From: Tabrizicola sp. TH137
GTDB lineage: Bacteria > Pseudomonadota > Alphaproteobacteria > Rhodobacterales > Rhodobacteraceae
NCBI RefSeq assembly: GCF_002855575.1
Contig: NZ_PKRQ01000001.1
Coordinates: forward strand, 868,001-932,000
Direction: 5' to 3'
Length of the DNA: 64,000 nucleotides
The position numbers and the translations under genes were made by a program. Below are positions 1 through 8,723 of this stretch, one piece after another (position 1 is the stretch's first letter; each line of letters starts with the position of its first letter). The notes under the pieces are model-generated. The model saw only the letters and a program-made list of their open reading frames with translations, had not been told where the DNA came from and searched no databases.

Positions 1-2
1 AC

Positions 3-1643
3 GACACGCTCCTCGGCGGCGCCGATGGCGACAGCCTCTCGGGCGGCAGCGGGCGCGACAGCCTTTTCGGCGAGGCCGGCAACGACACCCTCACCGGCGG
101 GGCCGGGTCCGACACAGTGTTCGGCGGCGATGGCGCGGACAGCATCGAAGGCGGCGGCACCCCGCGCGAAAACCTGCTCAGCAATGGCAGCTTCGAAACC
201 GGCCGCGCCTCGGCCAACACCAACAACAGCGATGCGATCCTCACCGGCTGGCAAAGCAACAGCACCAACAATGTCATCGAGTCCTGGGGTCAGGGCTTCG
301 GCGGCGTCACCGCAAGCGATGGCCAGGGCTTCATCGAACTCGACCGCGAAAGCAATCTGGTCGATACGATCTGGCAGGACATCACCACGATACAGGGCGA
401 AAGCTACAGCCTCTCCTTCGACGCCCGCAACCGCCCCGCAGTCAATGACAGCTTCGAAGTCCTGGTGAATGGCAACGTCGTCGGCACCTACACGCCGGGG
501 CAGGGCTTCGTCACCTACAGCCTCACCTTCACCGCCACCGGCAGCACCACCCGCATCCAGTTCCGCGAACTCTCCACGCAGAACAATGGCAGCGGCGTCC
601 TGCTCGACAATATCGTCGTGATCGAAGCCGCCGCCGATGCCGCCGATCTTCTGGATGGCGGCGATGGCGATGACACGCTCTCCGGCGGTCTGGGCGCCGA
701 CACGCTGCTCGGCGGCGCCGGCAATGACAGCCTTCTCGCCGCTCAGGGCGATTCCGCCTCGGGCGGCTCGGGCGATGACATCATCCGCCTTCAGGACCTC
801 GGCGAGGCAGGCGCAGGCACCATTTCCATCTCCGGCGGTGACGGCTTCGATCAGCTCTATCTCGGCGGGCTGCACATCCCCAGCACGATGACCCGCACGG
901 GGAACAAGCAGACCGGCTTCAGCGGCAGCTTCACGCTGCTGGACGGCACCACCGTCACCTTCACCGGCATCGAATCCGTGGTCTGCTTTGCCCGCGGCAC
1001 CCGCATCCGCACGCCCAGTGGCTGGCGCGCGATCCAGACCCTGCGCCCCGGCGATCTGGTCACGACACTCGATCACGGGCCGCAGCCGCTGCGCTGGATC
1101 GGGTCACGCGCCCTCTCCCCGTCCGACCTCGCCGAACAGCCGAAACTCGCGCCGGTCCGCATTCCGGCCGATGCGCTCGGCCCCGGCCTGCCGATCCGCG
1201 ATCTGATCGTCTCGCCGCAGCACCGGATGCTGCTCTCGGGCCGCCTTGTCGAACGCATGTTCGACCTGCCCGAAATCCTCGTCCCGGCAAAGGATCTGGT
1301 CGGTGCCTTCGGCATCACCCGCGCGGCCCTGCCCGCCGGGGTGGAATACTGGCACATGCTCTTTGACCGCCACGAAGTCGTGGCCGCCGAAGACGCCCCC
1401 GCCGAAAGCCTCTATCCGGGGCCTGAGGCGATCCGCGGCCTGCCCGATGCGGCCCTGCGGGAAATCATCACGCTCTTTCCCGATCTGGCGACAGTCCCGG
1501 TCGAACGCCTGTTTCCGCCCGCCCGCCCCTTCCAGCGCGGCCAGAAGGTGCGCAAGCTGGCGGAAAGATCCGTCGCCAATCAGCGCCCGCTGGTCGGCTC
1601 TTCGCCCTTCCACGCCACGGCCCCGCTGCGCCGCGCGCTGTGA
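3..1643 (+). CDS. RTX-repeat secreted protein with C-terminal Hint domain (5' end outside window)
   Basis: The reading frame is open to the left edge, so the gene begins upstream. The first ~50 visible residues are glycine-aspartate nonapeptide repeats (GGAGSDTVFGG, GGDGADSIEGG type) that bind calcium and mark type I (TolC-dependent) secretion. Visible residues ~54-210 (NLLSNGSFE to LLDNIVVIE) look like a DUF642-type beta-sandwich, possibly carbohydrate-binding. A second short RTX block (GGDGDDTLSGGLGADTLLGG) follows. A Hint domain (Hedgehog/intein fold) begins at Cys codon 984-986 (CFARGTRIRTPSGWRAIQTL, then LRPGDLV) and runs to the C-terminus. RTX plus Hint proteins are common in Rhodobacterales; their Hint domain is presumed, not shown here, to self-process. 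The stop is followed after 13 bases by the convergent HAD gene. The product is probably extracellular; its ligand is unknown. Confidence 0.88.
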   Translation, partial: DTLLGGADGDSLSGGSGRDSLFGEAGNDTLTGGAGSDTVFGGDGADSIEGGGTPRENLLSNGSFETGRASANTNNSDAILTGWQSNSTNNVIESWGQGFGGVTASDGQGFIELDRESNLVDTIWQDITTIQGESYSLSFDARNRPAVNDSFEVLVNGNVVGTYTPGQGFVTYSLTFTATGSTTRIQFRELSTQNNGSGVLLDNIVVIEAAADAADLLDGGDGDDTLSGGLGADTLLGGAGNDSLLAAQGDSASGGSGDDIIRLQDLGEAGAGTISISGGDGFDQLYLGGLHIPSTMTRTGNKQTGFSGSFTLLDGTTVTFTGIESVVCFARGTRIRTPSGWRAIQTLRPGDLVTTLDHGPQPLRWIGSRALSPSDLAEQPKLAPVRIPADALGPGLPIRDLIVSPQHRMLLSGRLVERMFDLPEILVPAKDLVGAFGITRAALPAGVEYWHMLFDRHEVVAAEDAPAESLYPGPEAIRGLPDAALREIITLFPDLATVPVERLFPPARPFQRGQKVRKLAERSVANQRPLVGSSPFHATAPLRRAL

Positions 1644-1656
1644 TCCCCACCGCAGG

Positions 1657-2562
1657 TCAGGTCGTGGCCACCACCGCATCCGGCACGATGCCGGACCGCA
1701 CGATATAGCAGCGCACATCGCGCCCCGCGAACAGCCCGTGATCGGCCACCAGAACCGCGCCCATCCCGGCCGCGCGCCCACCCAGCACATCGGTATGCAG
1801 CGTGTCCCCCACCATCGCCAGCCGCTCCGGCGGCAGGCCCGTCCGCGCGCAGACATCATGGAACCCGTCCGCAAAGGGCTTGCCATACCAATGCGCCACG
1901 CCCCCCACCGCATCCAGCACCGCATGGGCGAACAGCCCCGGCTCCTGCGACAGCCCATCCTCGCGCGGGGCCACCAGATCGGGATTGGCCACCACGATGG
2001 GAATGGGCCGCCGCGCCATCGCCTCCATCAGCCGGGCCTGCAAGGCCTTCGTCCAGCGCGCCGAAGACAGGAACAGCACCCCATCCGCCACATCGAACAG
2101 CCCCGGGTCCGCCACCGCATCCCCCACCTTTCCGGGAATGTCGGAAAACCCGTCGCCCTCTGCGGCAATCGCCGCCCAATGCGCGCCGGGCATCAGGATC
2201 CCGATCCGGCTCACCGCCACATCGCGGCTCGACACCACCTCCTCGGCGGAAAAGTCGAAACCCAGTTTACGATATTTCCGTAACGCCTCCGCCCGCGTAT
2301 AGCTCGCCGCATTGGTCAGCACGCACAGCTTCTTGCCGCGCGCCCGCAACTCCGCCATCCGCGCCACCGCGCCGGGGATGGGCGTCTCGCCCACATTCAG
2401 CACGCCAAAGGCATCCAGCACGAACCCGTCCCAGCGATCCGCCACCTCGGAAAGATCGCGGGCAAAGACGGGCTCTGCCGGATACCGCGCCGCGGGCAGC
2501 CGCGCGCGCACCGCCTCATACCGCAGGAACGCCGCTTCCGCGTCCCGCAATTCCTCAGACAC
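1657..2562 (-). CDS. HAD-superfamily class IIA hydrolase (TIGR01459-like)
   Basis: This 301-residue protein resembles the NagD-like HAD class IIA phosphatases, in particular the alphaproteobacterial TIGR01459 group. The nucleophile motif is FVLDAFGVLNVGETPIPGA near residue 48, motif II is the CVLTNAA segment, and the C-terminal acidic motif is LAMVGDTLHTDVLGG. Substrate is unknown; family members hydrolyse small phosphate esters. The likely start is the GTG at 2562, which overlaps the end of the upstream SDR gene by 8 bases, so the gene is the last of the five-gene minus-strand arm of the polyol island. Its place there suggests a sugar- or polyol-phosphate phosphatase, but that is inference. 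Confidence 0.85.
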   Translation of the reverse strand: MSEELRDAEAAFLRYEAVRARLPAARYPAEPVFARDLSEVADRWDGFVLDAFGVLNVGETPIPGAVARMAELRARGKKLCVLTNAASYTRAEALRKYRKLGFDFSAEEVVSSRDVAVSRIGILMPGAHWAAIAAEGDGFSDIPGKVGDAVADPGLFDVADGVLFLSSARWTKALQARLMEAMARRPIPIVVANPDLVAPREDGLSQEPGLFAHAVLDAVGGVAHWYGKPFADGFHDVCARTGLPPERLAMVGDTLHTDVLGGRAAGMGAVLVADHGLFAGRDVRCYIVRSGIVPDAVVATT

Positions 2563-3325
2563 AGGAATAACCCCCTTCGATCATCATCACGGCCCCGTTC
2601 ACCAGACCCGAGGCAGGCGACGCAAGATACAGCGCCATATCCGCCACCTCCACCGTCTCACCGAACCGCCGCGCCGGGGTCGCGGCGCGCATCGGCCCGC
2701 CCTTTTCCTCCGGCCCCCAGACGGCCTTGCCCATCGGCGTCAGGATCACCGTGGGGCAGATGGCATTCACCTGCACATTGTGCCGCGCCCATTCCGCACA
2801 GAGCGATTTCGTCAGCGCATTCAACGCCCCCTTCGACGTCGCATAGGCCGCATGATCGTCCAGCGCGATCACCCCGGTCTGGGACGAGATATTGATGATC
2901 TTCCCCCAGCGCTGCGCGATCATCGCCGGGGCCAGCGCCTGCGCCAGCAGGAACGGCGCGCGCACATTCACCGCCATCGTCTCGTCCCAGTCGGCAAGCG
3001 TCAGCGCCGTCGCCGGCGCGATCCGCGCGATGGCCGCGTTGTTCACCAGAATGTCGATGGTTCCCCAGGCCTCCAGCGCCGCCCGCGCCGCCGTGACCGG
3101 ACCTTCTGCCGTCCCCATCTCCGCCACGATGGTCAGGCAGCGCCGGCCCTTGGCCTCTACCGCCGCCTTCACCTCGGCCAACCCCGCCGCATCCCGCGCC
3201 ACGGCGACGATATCCGCCCCCGCATCGGCAAAGACCCTGCAAATCTCGAAGCCGATCCCCTTGCTCGCCCCGGTGACCAGCGCCTTGCGCCCGGCCAGCG
3301 AGAACCGGCCTTCCCACTCTGCCAT
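2555..3325 (-). CDS. SDR-family polyol/sugar dehydrogenase
   Basis: This is a classical short-chain dehydrogenase/reductase of 256 residues. The nucleotide-binding motif TGASKGIG lies near residue 20, NNAA follows near residue 90, the catalytic Ser is in the ISSQTG segment, and the YATSKGAL motif supplies the Tyr and Lys. The C-terminus (GAVMMIEGGYSCV) is typical. I chose the ATG at 3325 rather than the GTG at 3334, because GGAG lies at a proper distance upstream of the ATG. It sits in an operon with an ABC ATPase, a polyol-phosphate-type dehydrogenase, a SIS protein and a HAD hydrolase, opposite a xylulokinase-like gene. The best guess is oxidation of an imported sugar alcohol to a ketose; the substrate cannot be read from the sequence. 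Confidence 0.9.
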   Translation of the reverse strand: MAEWEGRFSLAGRKALVTGASKGIGFEICRVFADAGADIVAVARDAAGLAEVKAAVEAKGRRCLTIVAEMGTAEGPVTAARAALEAWGTIDILVNNAAIARIAPATALTLADWDETMAVNVRAPFLLAQALAPAMIAQRWGKIINISSQTGVIALDDHAAYATSKGALNALTKSLCAEWARHNVQVNAICPTVILTPMGKAVWGPEEKGGPMRAATPARRFGETVEVADMALYLASPASGLVNGAVMMIEGGYSCV

Positions 3326-3330
3326 GCGCG

Positions 3331-3891
3331 TCACTCCAGATTGGTATGCCGGTCGCGCATCGCCTCCGGCGCGACGCCCAGCCGATCCCGCAGCATCAGG
3401 ATCAGCATTTCGAAGACCAGATACTGCGCCCCCTCAAACAGCGATCCCATCGGCAGCACGCTCGCCACCGCAGGGCCGGTATCATCCGCCATCGTCTGCG
3501 CCGGGATCAACAGCACCCGGTCGCTCGCCTGCGGCACCGCGCCCCCCGGCTGCGCCGTCACGCAGGCCACCCGCGCCCCGGCCCCCTTGGCCACGCCCAA
3601 AAGCCCCATCACCGTGGAAAAACTCCCCGGCCCCGCGCTCACCACCAGAAGGTCACCCGCGCCCACCGGCGGGCAGGACATGTCCCCCACCACATGCGCA
3701 TCCAGCCCCATGTGATACAGCCGCATCGCCAGGGCCCGCATCATCAGGCCCTCGCGCCCGACACCGTAACAGACCACCCGCCCGGCAACCGCCAGCTCTT
3801 CCACCATCGCGGTCAGGCTCTCCGGGTCCACCCCCGCCGCCGCAACGCGCAACTCCTCTGCCGCGCGCCCGACCTGCTCGCCATAGCTCAT
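3331..3891 (-). CDS. SIS-domain sugar isomerase, 6-phospho-3-hexuloisomerase-like
   Basis: The protein (186 residues) is a single SIS domain. Its central part (GVGREGLMMRALAMRLYHMG, then LDAHVVGDMSCPPVGAGDLL) resembles HxlB-type 6-phospho-3-hexuloisomerases more than the KpsF group, and it lacks KpsF's CBS domains. SIS proteins isomerise or bind phosphosugars. The ATG at 3891 overlaps the stop of the upstream dehydrogenase by 4 bases. No partner hexulose-phosphate synthase is visible nearby, so a formaldehyde-fixation role is unlikely. A role in interconverting a ketose phosphate made by the island is more plausible but unproved. Confidence 0.82.
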   Translation of the reverse strand: MSYGEQVGRAAEELRVAAAGVDPESLTAMVEELAVAGRVVCYGVGREGLMMRALAMRLYHMGLDAHVVGDMSCPPVGAGDLLVVSAGPGSFSTVMGLLGVAKGAGARVACVTAQPGGAVPQASDRVLLIPAQTMADDTGPAVASVLPMGSLFEGAQYLVFEMLILMLRDRLGVAPEAMRDRHTNLE

Positions 3892-5237
3892 CCCCGCCCC
3901 TCCTTGCGCAACGGCAAAGGCAAGGATGCCTCCACCGCCGCCTCAAGAAGCCCGCATTCGTCCAGCAGGTCCAGCACCGTATAGCGGCTGCGCAGGAACC
4001 GCGCGTTCAGCGTGCTCCGCCGCAGATAGTCCCGCCCGACGCCGATCTCCGCCGCCTCGGCCGGCGCCCCGGCGCGGTGCAGCATCTCCACCATCTGCGA
4101 CGGCGTCACCACCTGCGCCCGCAGCCGCGCCACCAGATCCGGCCAGCCATCCCGCACCCGCTCCAGCCGCGACCGCAGCGCCGCGCCCTCCACATGCTTC
4201 GCCCGCACCTCTTCCACCGACCGCGCCGCGATCTCGCCGGGGCCAAAGGCCGCATGGATACCGGCGATCTTCACGCCCAGCGACGGCGCCGCCGCCACCG
4301 CCGCCGCCACATCCAGCGTGGAAAGATCCTGCGCCAGCAGCCAGTCGAACAGCCGCAGCGACATCACGCAGCCAACCGCCACGCAGGCGCCATGGCTCAC
4401 CCGCTCGCCTGCGAATTTCAGGTCGTCCATCTCCCAAAGATGCGCAATCTGGTGATCCGCGCCCGAGGCGGGCCGCGAAGACCCGTGCAATTCCATCGCC
4501 AGCCCCACCAGCGTCAGCCCGGTGAACAGCCCTTCCAGCGCCGCAGACTCCCCGGCAGCAATCCGATCCGGCGCCCCCAGCCATTCCCGCAACCGATGCT
4601 GCACCAGGGGCCAGGCCACGTCATCCACCGCCTCGATGCCCAGCGCATCGGCGATGATCCAGTCGCCCCCCGCAGGCACCTTCCCCGCAAGGTCGCCATA
4701 GCCCCAGCCCGTCATCTCGGCCGGTGCCGCCGCGATCACATCCAGATCGCCGATCACCGCCTTCGCCGGCTTGCACTGGATCGTCTTCTTGAATCCCTTG
4801 TCCGAAAGCGGCGACCCGGCCGAAGTATAGCCGTCCATGCTCGCCGCCGTGGCGACACAGAGATAGTCCCGCTTCAAGCCAAAGGCCGCGTGCTTCACCA
4901 CATCATTGATGACACCCGACCCCACCGCCACCGGCACCGATCCATCCACCGCCAGCACATCGCGCAGGCTGTTGGCCAGATCGACCGTCGGCTTCAGCCG
5001 TGGCCGCGCAGGCATCACATGGCTGCGCACCGCGATTCCCGCCGCCTTCAGCGACGCTTCCACCGCAGCCCCTGCCGCCTTCCAGGTGTTCTCATCCGCA
5101 ATGATGCAGGCCGGGCCATCCCCGAACTGCCGCCGATACAGCGCGCCGGTCTGCGCCAGAACCCCGCGCCCGACAAGCACCTCCGCCACCGTGGCCGATT
5201 TCGCCACCGCCCCCGCGATCAACTCCGCCGCCGTCAT
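3888..5237 (-). CDS. Glycerol-1-phosphate dehydrogenase-family (EgsA/AraM-like) oxidoreductase
   Basis: The 449-residue product belongs to the iron-dependent-alcohol-dehydrogenase-like fold of the sn-glycerol-1-phosphate dehydrogenases. Visible features are the NAD-binding segment [17 protein letters not shown] (~residues 103-119), the [15 protein letters not shown] segment (~130-144), and the metal-ligand region [11 protein letters not shown] plus [10 protein letters not shown]. Archaeal members make lipid precursors and bacterial AraM makes glycerol-1-phosphate, but homologues in bacterial ABC-transporter operons probably act on other polyol phosphates. It is longer than typical archaeal members (~350 residues) owing to a C-terminal helical extension. 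The ATG at 5237 overlaps the ABC ATPase stop by 4 bases. This is the most unusual enzyme of the island. Confidence 0.82.
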   Translation of the reverse strand: MTAAELIAGAVAKSATVAEVLVGRGVLAQTGALYRRQFGDGPACIIADENTWKAAGAAVEASLKAAGIAVRSHVMPARPRLKPTVDLANSLRDVLAVDGSVPVAVGSGVINDVVKHAAFGLKRDYLCVATAASMDGYTSAGSPLSDKGFKKTIQCKPAKAVIGDLDVIAAAPAEMTGWGYGDLAGKVPAGGDWIIADALGIEAVDDVAWPLVQHRLREWLGAPDRIAAGESAALEGLFTGLTLVGLAMELHGSSRPASGADHQIAHLWEMDDLKFAGERVSHGACVAVGCVMSLRLFDWLLAQDLSTLDVAAAVAAAPSLGVKIAGIHAAFGPGEIAARSVEEVRAKHVEGAALRSRLERVRDGWPDLVARLRAQVVTPSQMVEMLHRAGAPAEAAEIGVGRDYLRRSTLNARFLRSRYTVLDLLDECGLLEAAVEASLPLPLRKEGRG

Positions 5238-6298
5238 ACCTGCACGCCCCCCGAAGACAGCGTCAGGCCATCCGCGCCGAACAGATGGATGCGATTCGGC
5301 GGCATCGCCAGACCGACCTCCGATCCATGATCCAGCGCGGTATCGCCCTCCGCCCGCACCACGACACGCCCTGCGGCGGTCGTCACATAAAGATAGGCAT
5401 CCCCGCCCAGCGTCTCGCGCAGGACGACCTTGCCATTCATTTCGCCCGCGCCGGGGCTCGTCACCCCGATATGTTCGGGCCTGATTCCCAGCCGCACCGC
5501 GCCCGGCACGGGTGCGGCTGTCCCGATCACCGTTTCCCCGCAGACGATGCGACCGCCTTCGGAACGGATATCGAGGAAATTCATGCTCGGCGCACCGATG
5601 AACCCCGCCACGAACTGCGTGCGCGGGCGATGATACAACTCCATCGGCGTGCCCACCTGCTCGATCCGCCCGGCATTCAGCACCACGATCTTGTCGGCCA
5701 TCGTCATGGCCTCGACCTGGTCATGGGTCACGTAGATCATCGTCGCCTTCAGTTCCGAATGCAGCGCCTCAAGCTCCACCCGCATCTGCACCCGCAGCTT
5801 GGCATCCAGGTTCGACAGCGGCTCGTCAAAGAGAAACACCTTGGGCTGCTTCACGATCGCGCGGCCGATCGCCACCCGCTGCCGCTGCCCGCCCGACAAT
5901 TGCGAAGGCTTGCGGTCCAGATAGGGCTCCAACTGCAACACCCGCGCCGCCTCGGCGATGCGCCGTTCCCGGTCGGCGGGCGTGAAGTTGTTGATCTTCA
6001 TGCCGAAATCCATGTTCTCGCGCACCGTCATATGCGGATAAAGGGCATAGGACTGGAACACCATCGCCACATCCCGCTCGGATGGTGCAAGCGCCGTCAC
6101 CTCGCGCCCGCCGATGGAAACCGATCCTTCGGAAATCGACTCAAGCCCCGCGATGGATCGCAGCAGCGTGGATTTCCCGCATCCTGACGGGCCGACAAAG
6201 ACGACGAATTCCCCATCGGCAATGTCCAGGTTCACCCCATGCAGCGCCTGTTGCGCCCCATAGAACTTGTTCACCCCGACCAGCTTCACCTCGGCCAT
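5234..6298 (-). CDS. Sugar/polyol ABC transporter ATP-binding protein (MalK/UgpC family)
   Basis: This 354-residue ATPase energises import by the binding protein and two permeases encoded divergently. Walker A (GPSGCGKST) lies near residue 38, the signature [10 protein letters not shown] near residue 134, and Walker B (VFLFDEP) follows. After DAKLR and the H-loop [11 protein letters not shown], a C-terminal OB-fold (TOBE-type) regulatory region of ~110 residues marks the CUT1/MalK class. The ATG at 6298 is the first start of the minus-strand arm. No other transporter operon component lies on this strand, so the transporter is split between the two arms and must rely on joint regulation. Confidence 0.96.
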   Translation of the reverse strand: MAEVKLVGVNKFYGAQQALHGVNLDIADGEFVVFVGPSGCGKSTLLRSIAGLESISEGSVSIGGREVTALAPSERDVAMVFQSYALYPHMTVRENMDFGMKINNFTPADRERRIAEAARVLQLEPYLDRKPSQLSGGQRQRVAIGRAIVKQPKVFLFDEPLSNLDAKLRVQMRVELEALHSELKATMIYVTHDQVEAMTMADKIVVLNAGRIEQVGTPMELYHRPRTQFVAGFIGAPSMNFLDIRSEGGRIVCGETVIGTAAPVPGAVRLGIRPEHIGVTSPGAGEMNGKVVLRETLGGDAYLYVTTAAGRVVVRAEGDTALDHGSEVGLAMPPNRIHLFGADGLTLSSGGVQV

Positions 6299-6425
6299 CC
6301 GCCGCCCTCCCTTTCGTTCCCCGCATTTTTCCCCGTTGACAGGATGCGTTCTCGATACATTTATATGCTAGGCGTTACAAATGGAAGTCAACGGTCCAAA
6401 CGCTTAACCCGCTGGGAGGAAAAAC
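6299..6425. promoter_or_regulatory. Divergent promoter region of the polyol island
   Basis: The 127 bases between the two arms contain an AT-rich core. On the plus strand TTGACA at 6336-6341 is followed by TTTATA at 6360-6365 (18-base spacing). On the minus strand TTGACT (complement of 6386-6391) is followed by CATATA about 18 bases on. The two -10 regions would overlap in the same AT-rich stretch, so one regulator could control both directions. The SorC-type protein encoded in the plus arm is the natural candidate. GGGAGGA at 6415-6421 is a strong ribosome-binding site for the binding-protein gene. Assignments are by eye. Confidence 0.5.
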
Positions 6426-7763
6426 ATGAAGCTGAAGATGCACGTCAGTGCGCTGGCGCTTGCCGCGTCCACGCTCGCACTGGGCGCTCAGGCCAATGCC
6501 TGGACGCTGGAAGAAGCCGCCAAACCCTATGCCGGAACCGAACTCGAGGTGCTCTTCCTCGATCGTCCCGGCTACAATGCCGCGATCCAGATGCTGCCGG
6601 AATTCGAGGCGGCGACGGGCATCAAGGTGAACTACACCGTGGTTCCCTATGAAAACGCGCTGGGCGAACAGGTCCGCGACTTCGCCGCCGGCGGTGATCT
6701 CGACATCGCGCTGATCGACCTCGTCTGGATCGGCAACTTCGCCGAAAACGGCTGGATCGTCCCGTCCGAAACCTTCATCAACAACGCCGAACTCGCCGAT
6801 CCGGCGCTGGCGATGGATGATTTCTTCCCGCTCGTCCTCAACGCCTTCGGCTCGTGGAACGGCGTGAATTACGGCCTGCCCTTCGACAACTACTCGGGCC
6901 TGCTGTTCTACAACCGCTGCATGCTGGAAGCCGCCGGCTTCGACAAGCCCCCGGCCACCTGGCAAGAGGTGATGGATGTCTATGGCCCCGCGCTCACCAA
7001 GGACGGCAAATATGCCTACGCCCTCCAGTCCAAGCGCAACGAAACCCAGTCGGCCGACAGCTTCGCCCGCTTCCTCTGGCCCTTCGGCGGCTCCTTCCTG
7101 AACGCGGAATTCAAGTCCAACCTGCTGTCGCCCGAATCGCAGGCCGGGCTCCAGTTCCGTCAGGACCTGATGAAGTTCATGCCCGAAGGCATCGTCGCCT
7201 ATGACCACGCCGAAACCGTCAACGCTTTCGCGCAGGGTGACGTGGCGATGATCACGGAATGGTCGGCCTTCTACTCCACCGTGGTGAACCCCGAAACCTC
7301 GGCCGTGGCCGATTGCGTCGAAATCGCCCCGGAACCGACCGGCCCCGCAGGCCGCAAGCCCGCGCTTGGCGGCTTCTCCCTCGCCGTCGCGTCGCAGGCC
7401 GACGAGGCCGAACAGGCCGCCGGCTGGCTCTTCATCCAGTGGGTGACCTCGGCCGCCAATGCTGGCCGCTACCTCGAGATGGGCGGCGTCCCGGCCCGCA
7501 AGTCGGCCTATGCCGACCCGGCCCTGGCCGAAAAGTTCAAGTTCATCCCGGCCCTGGTCGAATCCTGGCAGGATGGCGTGCCGGAATTCCGTCCGCGCTT
7601 CGCCGAATGGCCCGCGATCACGGAAATCGTGCAGGAATGGGGCACCAAGATGATGCTGGGTGAAGTCAGCATCGAAGAAGGCTCCAAGATGATCGGCGAA
7701 AAGATGGAAGCCGTCCTCGCCGAGGCGGGCTACTACGACGGCAAGAAGCCGCTCGCCCAGTAA
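6426..7763 (+). CDS. ABC transporter sugar/polyol-binding protein (family 1)
   Basis: The 445-residue precursor has a Sec signal peptide (Lys-rich start, hydrophobic core, AQANA cleavage region near residue 25). The mature part is a periplasmic family-1 solute-binding protein (PGYNAAIQMLPEFEAATGIK, then LGFxN-like segments such as GLPFDNYSGLLFYN and the EWSAFYSTVV region). It captures the substrate for the two downstream permeases. A strong ribosome-binding site precedes the ATG. A 12-bp-stem hairpin lies between its stop and the first permease, typical of operons where the binding protein must be made in excess. The ligand is not identifiable here; the neighbours argue for a sugar alcohol. 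Confidence 0.94.
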   Translation: MKLKMHVSALALAASTLALGAQANAWTLEEAAKPYAGTELEVLFLDRPGYNAAIQMLPEFEAATGIKVNYTVVPYENALGEQVRDFAAGGDLDIALIDLVWIGNFAENGWIVPSETFINNAELADPALAMDDFFPLVLNAFGSWNGVNYGLPFDNYSGLLFYNRCMLEAAGFDKPPATWQEVMDVYGPALTKDGKYAYALQSKRNETQSADSFARFLWPFGGSFLNAEFKSNLLSPESQAGLQFRQDLMKFMPEGIVAYDHAETVNAFAQGDVAMITEWSAFYSTVVNPETSAVADCVEIAPEPTGPAGRKPALGGFSLAVASQADEAEQAAGWLFIQWVTSAANAGRYLEMGGVPARKSAYADPALAEKFKFIPALVESWQDGVPEFRPRFAEWPAITEIVQEWGTKMMLGEVSIEEGSKMIGEKMEAVLAEAGYYDGKKPLAQ

Positions 7764-7792
7764 TCCGCCCTCATCGCACAACAAAGCGCGCC

Positions 7793-7822
7793 AGTCCCCG
7801 GCCCCTTCTCGGGCCGGGGACT
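7793..7822 (+). terminator. Intercistronic hairpin after the binding-protein gene
   Basis: Perfect 12-bp arms AGTCCCCGGCCC (7793-7804) and GGGCCGGGGACT (7811-7822) enclose a six-base loop. No U-run follows, so it is more likely an mRNA-stabilising or partial-attenuation element than a full terminator. It lies between the binding protein and the permeases, where such elements often set a high binding-protein to permease ratio. Confidence 0.75.
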
Positions 7823-7844
7823 TCTCGCAGAAGGACCCGACCGA

Positions 7845-8723
7845 ATGATCGCACATGTGCGCCGGAAGACGATCTTCGCCTTCCTTGGCCCCGCCGTCGC
7901 CGCCCTCCTCCTCGTGGGCATCGCGCCGCTGCTCTACGCGGTCTGGAAAAGCCTGCATGACTTCAACCTCACCAAACAGGCGCAGACGAAATTCGTCGGT
8001 CTGGAGAATTACTGGACGGTCCTCACCGATCCCACCTTCTGGCAGGCGATGGGCCGCACCGCGACGCTCTTCCTGATCTCCGTCCCGATCCAGCTTGCCC
8101 TCGGCCTTCTCATCGCCATCGTTCTGCACCGCCCCGGCCTGACGCTCTTCAAGACGCTCACCCGCCTCTCGCTCGTCCTGCCCATGGCCACGACCTATGC
8201 CGTCGTCGGCCTCCTCGCCCAGGTCATGCTCAACCAGAAATACGGCGTGGTGAACCAGATGCTCGGCTGGATCGGCATCGACCCGATCAACTTCATCGGC
8301 GACCCCACCAACGCCTTCATCGCCGTCATCATCTGGGACATCTGGCAATGGACGCCCTTCGTGGCCCTCGTCCTCTTGGCCGGCCTCTCCACCGTCCCCC
8401 CGGAAATCGAAGAAGCCGCGCAGCTAGAGACGAAATCGCAATGGCTCGTCTTCCGTTTCGTGCAGCTCCCCTTCCTGATCCCCTCTCTCGTTGCCGTGCT
8501 GATCCTGCGCACCGCCGACACGCTGAAACTCTTTGACATGCCCTTCACCATGACCCGCGGCGGACCCGGCTCCGCCACCGAATTCATCGCCGTCCTCATC
8601 GAACGCGTCGGCAACCGGCAATTCGACATCGGCCTCGCCTCGGCACAGGCCATCATCATGCTGGCGATCACCATCTTCCTCGCCCGCCTCTACATCCGCT
8701 TCTTCTACCGCGAGGTGAACTGA
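7845..8723 (+). CDS. ABC sugar/polyol transporter permease 1 (MalF-type)
   Basis: This 292-residue inner-membrane protein has about six hydrophobic segments, starting with residues ~10-30 (FAFLGPAVAALLLVGIAPLL). The permease EAA loop is visible as EIEEAAQLETKSQWLVFRFV, the site that docks the ATPase. It follows the binding-protein gene and its hairpin, and its TGA overlaps the ATG of the second permease (TGATG). It pairs with that gene to form the membrane channel. Confidence 0.95.
   Translation: MIAHVRRKTIFAFLGPAVAALLLVGIAPLLYAVWKSLHDFNLTKQAQTKFVGLENYWTVLTDPTFWQAMGRTATLFLISVPIQLALGLLIAIVLHRPGLTLFKTLTRLSLVLPMATTYAVVGLLAQVMLNQKYGVVNQMLGWIGIDPINFIGDPTNAFIAVIIWDIWQWTPFVALVLLAGLSTVPPEIEEAAQLETKSQWLVFRFVQLPFLIPSLVAVLILRTADTLKLFDMPFTMTRGGPGSATEFIAVLIERVGNRQFDIGLASAQAIIMLAITIFLARLYIRFFYREVN

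Noticed and set aside
3331-3891. A formaldehyde-fixing ribulose monophosphate pathway suggested by the HxlB-like protein
   Set aside because: No hexulose-6-phosphate synthase is adjacent, and the neighbours are polyol transport and oxidation genes.
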